From assembly GCA_964017065.1 (NCBI GenBank), contig OZ024786.1:7011047-7075046 (forward strand): a DNA stretch of 64,000 bases. The letters run 5' to 3'. The notes under the pieces were generated by a model, which worked only from the letters and a program-made list of their open reading frames with translations, searched no databases and was not told the DNA's origin. The position numbers and the translations under genes were made by a program. Shown here in pieces: positions 44,331 to 54,449 of this stretch. This DNA comes from Haliclona indistincta (lineage: Eukaryota; Porifera; Demospongiae; Haplosclerida; Chalinidae). Within the stretch, counting starts at the first letter, position 1; each line of letters starts with the position of its first letter.

Positions 44331-44849
44331 AAGAGATAAAGAAAGAGGAGCAAACGGTCATTGCCGACCCAAGCAGCAAGCACTACCAGTTTGTACAGTA
44401 CAGCTCGTACACCCAATAAATCGTCTTCGGACTTCAACAGCTGTGTCGCAGCTAGCCATAGGGCTAATAACGTAGCTAACAATTGTGCTCTCAACACAGG
44501 CAGAATGCTCACACATGATTATGCAGGTTCACGCAATTGGATATACACAGTGTGTGGGGAACATAATTACCTGTGTGTGTGTTGGTAGGCGGTGGGGGAG
44601 AATGTTGGTCATCAGAGTCGTCACTGTTTCCAGCTGGGCATCTAGTGGCTATGTAGAACAGCGGATGAGGAGGGAGATGAGCAGTCAGTTCTCAGATGAG
44701 CAGTCAGTTCCTAGATCCTACCGCGTGCACAAGTGTGAGCTCACGTGATCCGCGACGCTCTGCCCTCTATCATTAACTGATTCTAAGCCCTGTCTTAAAA
44801 TATTATAAAATAGTTAGTCTAATGAACAATTCAGTAGCTAGCTAGTTAA

Positions 44850-45342
44850 CCCTTCAAGTGCGGACAGCAATTCCAGCCTCTGTTTTGTGAATTTCACTAA
44901 CCTTTGAAACCATTAGACAGACAAACTAGCGCTGTGATCGCTGTTAATGTGCAAAATCAACTTGCACAACGTGCGGGCTTGTTGTCAATGACAATTGCGG
45001 TTAACCACGCCCACTTGACGATCTACCAACTGTCGTGTGCTAGAATGACTCTCACCGGAGCAAAAAACGCCGCTTGTTTGCTCAAAACAGCACGTGTGAG
45101 ACAAATTTTGTGCACGAATGGCTGCTTTTTATGTCAAGAAGCCCCTGGACACCCAGTGGTGCTAGGTAATCCCGCCAAAGCTCTGCTTGGCGGGGCCGCA
45201 GGCCCCGCCAATGGCTCGCCATCACACGCCACATAGCTGTATTTGGTCCATAGGTGAAATAAACTATCTTCGAATTTTAACGCCCACTTCCGGTGACGTC
45301 AAACTTGCCGGGCGACTATAGTCGCCCGCCGCTTTTGAAGGG
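44850..45342. mobile_element. TTAA-flanked MITE, copy 1 of a tandem dimer
   Basis: 493 bases. Starts cccttcaagtgcgg and ends ccgcttttgaaggg, imperfect inverted repeats, with TTAA outside at 44846-44849 and 45343-45346. TTAA duplication plus CCCTT ends is the piggyBac pattern. Inside are two strong hairpins: ttggcggggcc/ggccccgccaa around 45187-45211 and the perfect palindrome cgggcgactatagtcgcccg at 45309-45328. A 110-codon open frame (44904-45236) has no motif and is not regarded as a gene. Confidence 0.85.
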
Positions 45343-45346
45343 TTAA

Positions 45347-45839
45347 CCCTTCAAGTGCGGACAGCAATTCCAGCCTCTGTTTTGTGAATTTCACTAACCT
45401 TTGAAACCATTAGACAGACAAACTAGCGCTGTGATCGCTGTTAATGTGCAAAATCAACTTGCACAACGTGCGGGCTTGTTGTCAATGACAATTGCGGTTA
45501 ACCACGCCCACTTGACGATCTACCAACTGTCGTGTGCTAGAATGACTCTCACCGGAGCAAAAAACGCCGCTTGTTTGCTCAAAACAGCACGTGTGAGACA
45601 AATTTTGTGCACGAATGGCTGCTTTTTATGTCAAGAAGCCCCTGGACACCCAGTGGTGCTAGGTAATCCCGCCAAAGCTCTGCTTGGCGGGGCCGCAGGC
45701 CCCGCCAATGGCTCGCCATCACACGCCACATAGCTGTATTTGGTCCATAGGTGAAATAAACTATCTTCGAATTTTAACGCCCACTTCCGGTGACGTCAAA
45801 CTTGCCGGGCGACTATAGTCGCCCGCCGCTTTTGAAGGG
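45347..45839. mobile_element. TTAA-flanked MITE, copy 2 of a tandem dimer
   Basis: By eye identical to copy 1 over its whole 493 bases, in the same orientation, sharing the central TTAA (45343-45346). The outer TTAA is at 45840-45843. Identity implies very recent tandem insertion or duplication. Confidence 0.85.
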
Positions 45840-46827
45840 TTAAATAAATTTTCAGTATTATTTCTAGTTATTACGCATGTGCAAGAGCGTTTTGTTCACA
45901 ATGCATTTTGCAAGTATCATTAAAACTGCAGTACAACTGTTGATTGAAATAAAACTTGTTCAGTTAGATAGCATGAGCATAAGTTTGTGAGTATGACGGT
46001 TCCCATGAGCATGAGTTTGTGAGCATGAGTTCGTTATAGACAACGAGTCGGTTAGAAAATGAGTGTAAACTTAGACCATTCCAAATCCATTGTTGCCTTT
46101 GAGTGCTAAAATCATGTGCTATCTGAAGGATGAGTATTCCTGGGGGTGATGGGTATTCGTAGGGTCATGTCACATGTTGACGGTGTAGGAAGAGGCGAGT
46201 ACATAAAAGATATTTTAGGCACTTCCCCTCCTTCCCACCCAACTGGTGGAATGGCACGTGCTCCAGAAAAAAAAACGTCCTCTATCTTGCACTCAGAATT
46301 TTCTGGCAAAAAACAAGTATAATTTTATAGAATCATTATGCATACTCTCATCACATTCATCAAGGAAGTCACAAAAGGATATGTATGGTTGTTCTTCACG
46401 GCTTCTTCGATTTGATCCCTTTGTCGAGAATTCAATAATTTTCAGTGCTTCCTTTAAAGTCTCTGAAATATGCAACATCAGACAAAAATTAATGACCTCA
46501 GTGGGATGCTACTACAAAATTATTGCACTCTTGTGCTGTGGTGAATTATTTCTTGTATTCTTATCATTGTTTAGACTTTAAAGTATGATACCATACAAGT
46601 TCAAAGGTACTGTCGGCGGTCTAAATGCCATAGAACACATGCATCGACTGATAGAACACTGGGAACGAATGGGGCCACGGGCAGTTACTCAATCAAATTG
46701 TGCCGTAGTGATCGACTCCGGGCTAGGTCACACTTTAAGGGTGGAGTGGTCAAACAACAGGATTACGAATATTTTGGTTTCTACGATGTCAGGAAGAGGT
46801 AGATTTTTTGAGTTAAGCAGTACAACT
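45840..46827. other. Stretch without a supported gene
   Basis: A partly repeated gcatgagcataagtttgtgag run is at 45971-46028. A plus frame at 46585-46839 (NAIEHMHRLIEHWERMG) has no recognised domain. Confidence 0.4.
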
Positions 46828-47097
46828 TTAGCATTCTGAAATGGTTAATTTGTCACAAATGTACTGAACAGCATCGCTAAACTCCCCAGTTACTATCCTC
46901 GATAGTTTTTCATTAGCAACCTGTGTGATGATGACGTCTACCTTTGAAACTCCAAGGACAATGGGCAAAATGTCATCACAAAACAGTCCTATAGAATAAA
47001 TAATAACTGACACCACAATTACAAACGACAATTTACCTCTACGTGGCGCTGAGCTATTTTTTGTGCCAGTATACCACCTCCACATGAAGTCCTTCAT
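46828..47097 (-). CDS. Two possible exons, unknown protein
   Basis: The first piece ends APRR at a donor (AGAG|GTAAAT, near 47036). After about 45 bases an acceptor (tattctatag) leads in matching phase into GLFCDDILPIVLGVSKVDVI, TQVANEKLSRIV and a stop at 46828. Intron length and phase fit the other genes here. No domain recognised. Confidence 0.35.
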   Translation of the reverse strand: MKDFMWRWYTGTKNSSAPRRGKLSFVIVVSVIIYSIGLFCDDILPIVLGVSKVDVIITQVANEKLSRIVTGEFSDAVQYICDKLTISEC

Positions 47098-47161
47098 CAG
47101 TTAAAAGAGTGTTTGCATCAGATCCAAACATGATCACAATGTAGCTTGACAAGCCAGCTCC

Positions 47162-47428
47162 TCAGTTTATCGCCCTTATGGCACGAAGCACACTCTTAAT
47201 CTATCAAAATATACAGGATAATTACTATTGTAATCTAATTAAGTCAAAGTTTACCTGCTGGTCAAATTGAGTCGAAAAATGGGTAACGCAGATAGAGAAA
47301 CCATTGAAGCCATCTGGTATCTGTGATACCACTCCCTGGTACGAGAGTTGCTCGGGACTGATTGGGACTGAGTTGGGATTGCTCGGGACTGAGTTGCTCG
47401 GTTGACGGACGAGAAAGGTAGCATACAC
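47162..47428 (-). CDS. Small two-exon frame, unknown
   Basis: The first piece, rich in Ser/Pro/Asn at its start (repeated tgggac/gctcgg DNA motif), then GFNGFSICVTHFSTQFDQQ, ends at a donor (CAGCAG|GTAAAC, 47255). A 54-base intron leads in phase into SVLRAIRAIN and a stop at 47162. It may be the upstream part of the gene at 46828-47097. No family recognised. Confidence 0.3.
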
Positions 47429-47594
47429 TTAAGCCACTCTATGACTTTGACCCTCGCCCAAGTATGTACCATGGAAGTGCCTCTGATAGAATTTCAAATT
47501 TCTTGTCAGCAGTTAAAGGAAAGAATATCAGACTGTCTGTCCTTTTTGATCCAGACACGCGTTTATAGAAGAGCTAGCTACACTTCCCTCTATA

Positions 47595-48357
47595 CCATCT
47601 AGAGAAGAACTGCTGCACCGTGTGGCAGAGTTCAAAAGCAGTTTAAGCATTGGTGCTGAAGCAATCCGTCAGATTGAGCAAGATACAACTGATGAGACTG
47701 AATCACCTGCTTGGTACTCAGCTAGGAGATATCGTCTCACAGCATCTTCTTTTGGCAAAGTTGTGCACAGGCTTCCTTCTACACCACCTGATGCACTTGT
47801 CAAGCAGCTCCTGCATCCTAGTCAGTTTAGCTCTACTGCACAGACTGGGGAAAGCAGCACGAGCCAGTGGCAATACAAGCATACATGAACAAGGCTGCAG
47901 TTGTTGTAACAAAGCTGGATTCGTGATATCAAGTGAGTATCCGTTTAATGGTACCTCTCCAGATGGGTATGTCTATGATCCAGTTGCCACCGAACAGTAT
48001 GGCCTAGTAGAAATCAAATGCCCCTACAAATTCCGTAATCAAACACCTGAAGATGCAGCAAGTGATAAGAACTTCTATTGTGCTCTAGTTAATGAAAAAG
48101 TGGTGTTAATAACTAATCACAACTACTACTGCCAAGTCCAGGGTCAAATGGCTATTACAAAGAGGAGCTGGTGTGACTTCGTAGTCTATACAACATGTGG
48201 CATTTCCATAGAACGCATCCGATTTGATTTAGACTTCTGGTCTCGTACCATGCTACCAAGACTAGTTGACTTTTATGATAACTGCTTGTGCCCAGCCATT
48301 GTGTCACCTATTCACTTAGTAGGCATGAAAATGCACGATCTTAGAATGCAAGTGTGA
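47595..48357 (+). pseudogene. YqaJ-type nuclease of ISL2EU-like element
   Basis: YqaJ is a lambda-exonuclease-type fold that digests DNA ends. The frame starts around REELLHRVAEF (47597) and reads SPAWYSARRYRLTASSFGKV, with the conserved W-x-x-x-R and TAS motif. A frameshift near 47860 breaks it, at the point where the E-x-G-x-x-x-E-P helix should be. It continues as GFVISSEYPFNGTSPDGYVY with the catalytic Asp, LVEIKCPYKF with the E-x-K, and YYCQVQGQMAITKRSWCDF, the classic Q-x-Q-x-x-M region. So the active-site motifs are visible but the frame is broken once. Confidence 0.8.
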
Positions 48358-48398
48358 CATAATGCAAATCATGTTACCACAACTTAATATCATTTCAG

Positions 48399-49508
48399 TC
48401 AATATTCTCCATTACTAGATTCACAGTCAGCGTCGTAGTCAGATTCCGAGGAGTAAAACGTGTTCAGGTACTCGTCAACATCGGTGTCTGCACTTTCTTC
48501 AAGTATAGGAGGTATCAAGACGGGCTGAAAGTTGACAAGCCAGCAACATACACATACAATCTGGTCAGCAATCCGGGACAATGTAATCGGGAGAGTGTCT
48601 TTCAGTATAGAAAAGTTTTTTACTCTGCCGATCACTCTCTCTACATGTACACGGATAGAAGCAATCTTTCGGCCTGATAAAACTTCGTCCTTCCATGAAA
48701 GGTGGTATGTTTAGTTCTACTCCAATTGCTTGAAGGTGGTCGCGTATAGTGAACCCACGGTCAGCCATAACAGAGATGTTGTGTTTGCCTTCAAGTACTT
48801 GGAGTAAGCCTGATTTTTTGGTTAGCTCAACATCTGATATTGAGCCCACATAAAGGGACGATACGAATGACACAGCGCCATTGGGAGTGCATCCTATGAG
48901 GAACTTGGCAGTATTGTGGTGCTTGTAATTTGACCAAGTACTAGACTGGAGCTGCAAATCACTAGATGTTTCAAGAAAAACTTCGCTGCATCAATAATCA
49001 GGTAAGTTGTGGGATATCTCTCTCTGAAAATGTAAGGAAGAGTGATTTTTACCTGTTGAGGATCAGGCATCCAGTCTATCTCTCGAAGATGGCTGTACAA
49101 GAAGGTAACCCATGTGATAAAATACCTTGAAACTGTAGATGTACTCACTCCAAACCGCTGGGCCAGGTCCCGTTCCTTGATGTTCAGCCTTAGTTTTACA
49201 AGCTGGTTGATAGGATCTAGTTTCATATGTCTCCTCTTCTCTCCTCTTCTTTGCTTGGAACCCCAGTAATTCAGGTGATCGACAAAAGGCCCTAAAAACT
49301 CAAAGAAAGCTAGGAGGAGTTCGTACGATCCAAACCCTGTATAAAATCTAACTAGGGAATGGTCATGAACAATGCACTCGAGACGAAAGTAAGACAACAC
49401 TGGCCGAGGCTGTGCCCTGCTGATCATGTCGGCAGTGATTTCTCGTAGCACTCTGTTTTCAACTTCCAGTGCCTCGATTTGAGCCAGCAATGTCCTGTCT
49501 ATTAACAA
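48399..49508 (-). pseudogene. DDE_Tnp_4-type transposase of ISL2EU-like element
   Basis: A 204-codon frame begins with a coiled coil (IEALEVENRVLREITADM), then LVRFYTGFGSYELLLAFFEF, a helix-turn-helix (LAQRFGVSTSTVSRYFITW) and TYLIIDA with the first catalytic Asp near 48990. One base is missing next to it; the frame shifts and continues in 48957-48565 with WSNYKHHNTAKFLIGCTP, MADRGFTIRDHL (second Asp) and LNIPPFMEGR. After another shift it ends with a region containing R-x-KxF and an acidic tail (ESADTDVDEYL, 48635-48399). All domains are present in order, so it is a recently broken gene. It shares its family with 8147-8805 and 34500-34790. Confidence 0.8.
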
Positions 49509-49560
49509 TGCGTGATAACTAGGCGGACGGTAGCCCTCGCTAATTTTTATGTCTATGCGA

Positions 49561-50518
49561 AAGAAACGAAATTTGTAGGATTACCCAGAATCTTACGGGC
49601 TGACAGAGGCAGCGAAAATTCAATAATTGCTTCCGTCCACTGAGATGTCAGCATACTGATGACTTTTCAGGAGAAAAAGGTTTTTTCTATGGGAGTTCAA
49701 CCTCTAATCAGGTATAAAAAAATTCCACATAATTATTATTTAGTTTGTAATATATTCACAGAGAATTGAAATGGTGGGCTTTCCTTAGAACACAGATGAC
49801 TGATTGGTGGATTTTATTTTCGTGTATGTTTGCAGCGTTTGATGACATTAATGATTACATTTTTATTGCAGGACCTTCAGGCATGTGGTCACTTTGATGA
49901 CTCTATTGACTATCATTGGTTCGTATTGTGTTTAGCAAAATACAACACCACTTTTTGATTTTTGATTATTAATTCAAGACTAGTGTTAAAGTTTATTAGA
50001 CGGCAACTGGGCAGAAGTTTGGCAGAAATTTCCACTGCAAGATGGAGGTGGAAGTTTAGGTGAAGGCATTAATATATCTTCTATGCTTTTGTTTGGCCCC
50101 ACCTGTACTTTAATCGGCTCCGGTGGAGCCAGAGGAGTCTGTAAAACTTGATAGAGCATTATTAGTTACAATTTCTACTTACCGTATCTTTAATCTTCAA
50201 AGACTGTAGAAAAGAGTATAGTATGGATTAATTTTGACAAGCAAACTACATGTACATTTTTTTGTACAGGTCATGTAAAAAAATTAATTATTATTTGGAA
50301 TGTAGTGGAGACAAGACTATGATTGCAATTTTCTTTTTGAATCACTGCATAACGCATTAGAACTATAATTCCTCTTATTAGAAGACATTTGTATTTTAAA
50401 TGAAATTTAATAGATACGATTTCAATTTTAGGAGATACAGCATGCAGAAGGAATAAATACTGTGATGAATATACATGTAAGTGAATAATGATGGGTAGTT
50501 CGCATTTAGCTACAATGA
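49561..50518. other. Stretch without a supported gene
   Basis: AT-rich; no motif-bearing frame. Minus frame 50522-50271 is low-complexity. Confidence 0.45.
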
Positions 50519-50521
50519 TCA

Positions 50522-50710
50522 AATGTCAGACAAGTTCATGAATCTCTCATTTAAATACCAGCCAAATTGGTTATCATCATACAGAGGGCACAGAACAGTA
50601 GGATCACAGTACGCGACAGCGCTTCCATCAGGCAGATCACATATTGAGTCTTCAGCTTGGGCGAGAAACTGTTTGTTGCACCTAGTACAGTACTTAATGA
50701 CTGGTACAGT
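50522..50710 (-). CDS. Cys-rich unknown segment after the RT
   Basis: The same frame that carries the RT continues past APKVFSAV into VIKYCTRCNKQFLAQAE, ICDLPDGSAVAYCD and LCPLYDDNQF, then a stop. This is not RT sequence; a possible acceptor (ctgttaatatag) sits at the change. The C-x2-C ... PDG ... C-P-L pattern is like that at 26546-26800. It may be an exon of another gene to which the RT relic has become joined. Confidence 0.3.
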
Positions 50711-50719
50711 GCGCCCTAT

Positions 50720-51415
50720 ATTAACAGCAGAAAACACCTTTGGAGCTGAACGAAGACCAAACGGCAGAGCCTTATCCACGAAAGTCATGCCCTGCCATTC
50801 AATAGCTAGAAAGTGCTGGTCTTCCGGGTGAACAGGGATTATGCGGTAGGCATCACGGAGGTCCAATTTCACTAGTTGTGTACCCCGTCCGAGTTGCTTC
50901 AGAAGTCTGACTGCATCCTCAAGTGACGCATACTTTATCGAACAGAGCTCCTCGGAGATCCCATCGTTGACACTCGCAGAAGACGGAGAGGAAAGGTCCA
51001 CAATCATGCGCCACTCAGACCCTGAGTGGCCTTTAGGAACGAGACCGATGGGACTCGTATGAACTCGTTCGGCAACTTCTCTAGGCAGGGGACCAACGAT
51101 CCGGCCAGCTTCCAATTCAGATGCTAACTTAGATGTGACTGTGCTAGTATCGGCCAGTGAGGATGGATGATTGCGTCCTCGTGTCCGCAAACTCCGCCCC
51201 ATCCTGCAGTAGCCGATGCAGAAGCCCTCACGCAAGCCCCGAATTATATACTCACAGAACAACTGATCCGGATGTAAGCGTAACTCCCACGCCAGGACGG
51301 GTAGGCAGATTGGGGTACAGTGGTGTAGCCAAGATGGCGAGTGACCTATAGGCTTCATTGAGTCCAAGGCAAGAAGGTCTGATGTGTAACGGTAACAACC
51401 CTCCCTTATCCCCAT
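50720..51415 (-). pseudogene. Reverse transcriptase, DIRS-like, truncated
   Basis: Copies element RNA into DNA. Visible motifs: HTSPIGLVPKGHSGSEWRMI, VDLSSP, SIKYASLEDAV, LDLRDAYRIIPVH with the motif A Asp, AIEWQGMTF, and LPFGLRSAPKVF (motif B). Motif C (YxDD) is absent because the homology stops after motif B. Upstream frames (51482-51252 and 51678-51451) continue the region with frame shifts. The gene would be inactive. Confidence 0.75.
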
Positions 51416-51816
51416 CAGAGCTAGAGTCCAATTCTCCGGTGTGAGGATATCTAGAGAATGGAGGCAAAATTTCCGTTAGCAAGGTTACATAACACCAACT
51501 GACTCAAACCCATCACTGCCCGACTATCGAAAGCCCCAGTATAGCTTTCTAACACATACAGTCCCGGTGCACGAAAACAGTCATCAACAAACAAAGCAAT
51601 GAGTGCCAACCACTGCATGCACAAGAGGATCATAGTACATCCACTACACCATCGAAGCCCCAGCCCCACTATGCCCACACTGCATTTAATACGATAACGT
51701 CAAACATCAATGCATGGTGACAAAATTTCCACACCATAGATATTTACACCATGCATACAAATCGCACAGGGATAATGAAGTGCGCACAGATTAAATAACT
51801 CAGTGAATGAATAATA

Positions 51817-52101
51817 GTGGGGCAGATGTGTGCATGAATTGTGGGTTTTTACATAGAAGCATGAAACTTGGTATGGTATTAGATAATAATATATAGAGTA
51901 ATTTGAGATATGGAGCCACTTCGGGTTTGACCTCTGCCGACCTCTAGACGTTAATTAACTATTTTAAAATTCCATCTTTTCGATGTTCCACCAAATGCAG
52001 TCAAGTTTGGTATCATATTGAAGCTCAGCTTATAAGGAGTAATTTGGAACACAAATCATATTAATAACACATTCTGATCAAAAGTTATGATAGTTTTTAT
52101 A
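51817..52101. repeat. Left TIR of element 1
   Basis: Inverted copy of 54146-54442; inner boundary at tatgatagtttttataa. Confidence 0.9.
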
Positions 52102-52177
52102 ATCGTGATTATGTAAATTTGAAGTATTATGCATTTAGTTTTAATAGTAAGATAAGCTAATCAGTTTCAGTACATTT

Positions 52178-53839
52178 TCAATCACACTGGCACATAGCAG
52201 TACATTTCAGAGCTGCTTTCTTGCACTTGCATTGCCCTCTGCATCCTTTCTTACAGCCACAACGTAGTAACTCCCTGGATGAAATACTGGCCTCTGGCAA
52301 AGTAGTCCACAAGGGTTTCCAGTTGGCAGAATCAGTCCAACCCCAATCACCAGGAGAAGGTAGATGGATGGAAACTTGAAGCATTTTACCCCAACAATGC
52401 CCACCTTGGTACACAGCTCTTTTAATATGCTGTATTAGAGCTGCTCTGGAAGGAGGAAGGGCATCCATGGTTCGTCCTTTTTTGGTAAAAAGATGCTTCC
52501 GAGCTTCATCTATGCTTGTTAGATGACTTGTACGGTCATATAGAAGAATAGTGAACCGTTCCAATCTTGCTACTTCTTCATCAGTTATATTAGATGGTCC
52601 AGCTGATAGTGCAAGGAATGTTGCCGTTATTTCATCATATACTTTCCAGGTATCCCATGCTGACTTTTTTCCTTTGGTGGCAAATGAGGAAACTGTGTCG
52701 CATCCTGTATAAGCATGGAAGATAGGCAATGCTTGAGACTTGGCTGGGTCAAGAGATGCTGCAATTTCATGAATTGGTATGTATCTAAAATTCTTTCCTG
52801 TTCCAAATGCTATCCACAATTCCTGAATTTCTAATTTAGCAAATGCAGCCACTGACAAGACAACCACATCTGTGTCAATAGTACGCAAGAGAATTTTGTT
52901 ATATCCATTTTTTGCTGCATCTGCTAGATGAAGGACCATTCTTGTGTCAGCCTCTTCATGATTCGAAGGAGCGAGATTACTAATGTCTTGAGGAGGGATG
53001 CACACAACATCTGACCCATTTGTGGTGATGATCTGCTTCCTAGTTACCAAATACTTGATGTGCTTCACCAAAAACAAAAATAACTCAGTCTTATTTGCAT
53101 CATCACGCAAAAATTGTGACCAGTTTTGGGGCAAATTAGCAGATTCTTCAACCCTTCTTCTAATGCCTTTTCCACGGTTACTTCTGGCTTGTGACTTCAG
53201 GCTGTTCTGAATGTACTGGTCCCACGCTATGTCTACTCGACTGACTTGTTGCAATTGCTTTTCAATATACGGTAAGAAAACTTTGACTGCATAGTCATGA
53301 AAGGTCTTGGCTGCAAGTGGTTGTAGGAAATTTACTACTACAGCTCCATCTAAAATGGCCACTTCAGCATCTGGTTGCAATGGTGCTGACTTAGAGTAAT
53401 TCTTCAGACAACTCAAAAGATCAGCTTTGGTTCCATGTCGTAGCTTACCAAATTTGGAAAGTGAAGGAGGAAACTGTTGCTTCTCATGGCGAAAAAATTC
53501 GTCAAGGTCCCCATCTCGTGACTGACAGGCAATAAAGAGTCTTGAGAACAAGGAAACATCGCTCTTTAAGGTCTATACTTGCAAACTAGATTTTGATTTC
53601 GCTCTTGGGAGAGGTCGACTAAACAATGGCAGCTTGTTTTTTCTGATAGGTTCAGAAAGGGATGTTATTCTTGTTTGCAGTCTATCAGCAGTGAAGGCCT
53701 GATACTGCTCTATTCCTGTCTTTTCAGCCTGGAAAATTGAATTGACTACGGCGATGTCCATAATATCTCGTGTGTCTAGTTTCAATAAGTCCTTGCTCTC
53801 TTCTAAAAATGGGTTGCCCATTTCTTCTATCACTTCCAC
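52178..53839 (-). CDS. PIN/FEN-like nuclease with C-terminal CXC domain
   Basis: About 554 codons in one frame, broken only by TAG at 53575-53573. The first part has EEMGNPFLEESKDLL and LDTRDIMD; after the TAG comes SLFSRLFIACQSRDGDLDEF. In the 457-residue segment from 53551 the acidic motifs of PIN/FEN flap-nuclease folds follow in order: ILDGAVVV (Asp68), VDIAWDQYI ... K ... RGKG (109-129), NHEEADT (198-203), TIDTDVVVLS (225-233), FHAYTGCDTVSSF (279-291). The C-terminus is a tesmin/TSO1-like CXC: CGCKKGCRGQCKCKK then CTAMCQC. The family is common in cnidarian, sponge and fish genomes as uncharacterised proteins, to my recollection. Here it is the only gene of a TIR element, so it may be its transposase or a helper. 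Start codon unclear; no ATG heads the frame, and a 5' exon may be missing. Confidence 0.75.
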
Positions 53840-54145
53840 CAGACTTTTTACATGTCAAGCAAAGGTTACCTGAGTGCTTTAATTTTTGTCTGGTCACGGT
53901 GACACGATAACACTTCCAACGACTGTTCATTGAATTTGAGTCCCTATACACAGGGCCTACCAACCATTAAGGCTAAGTTACAGCAATCAGCAGGAAAAGA
54001 GAAGGTTAGCAGCTGCTTTATACTGAGCATGCTCAAACTTGCATCATAGAAACAAAGAGGACTGGCTATGCAACCAATTTACAAGCACAACTACAAAATA
54101 CATGCAATGCATGTTTAACTACACGCATGATTTTTTTTACCTATA

Positions 54146-54442
54146 GTTATAAAAAACTATCATAACTTATGATCAGAATGTGCTATTAATATGATTTAAG
54201 TTCCAAATTACTCCTTATAAGCTGAGCTTCAATATGATACCAAACTTGACTGCATTTGGTGGAACATGGAAAGACGGAATTTTTTAAATAGTTAATTAAC
54301 GTCTAGAGGTCGGCAGAGGTCAAACCCGAAGTGGCTCCATATCTCAAATTACTTCATATATTATTATCTAATACCATACCAAGTTTCATGCTTCTATGTA
54401 AAAACCCACAATTCATGCATTTTTTGCACACATCTGCCCCAC
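54146..54442. repeat. Right TIR of element 1
   Basis: Inverted copy of 51817-52101, ending at the TA at 54443. Confidence 0.9.
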
Positions 54443-54449
54443 TATAAGT

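Larger units (their letters stand above)
47595..49560. mobile_element. ISL2EU-like DNA transposon (two convergent genes)
   Basis: A plus-strand YqaJ-type nuclease (47595-48357) faces a minus-strand DDE_Tnp_4-type transposase (49508-48399); their stops are about 40 bases apart. ISL2EU transposons are known to encode exactly this pair, a DDE transposase and a YqaJ nuclease. Terminal repeats were not located by eye, so the limits are those of the genes. Confidence 0.7.
51817..54442 (-). mobile_element. TIR element 1 carrying a PIN/FEN-CXC gene (nearly intact)
   Basis: 2626 bases. The left end gtggggcagatgtgtgca and the right end are inverted repeats that run for about 285-297 bases (51817-52101 and 54146-54442) with few differences. 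TA lies outside both ends (51815-51816, 54443-54444), a likely target duplication. One minus-strand gene fills the interior. It sits inside the DIRS-like retroelement between gag and RT, so it is younger than that element. Terminal similarity is high, which again suggests a fairly recent insertion. Related to 27209-29614. Confidence 0.9.

Noticed and set aside
44904..45733. Two identical 110-codon open frames
   Set aside because: They lie inside the TTAA-flanked MITE copies, have no motif, and cover the hairpins; identity is explained by the tandem dimer.
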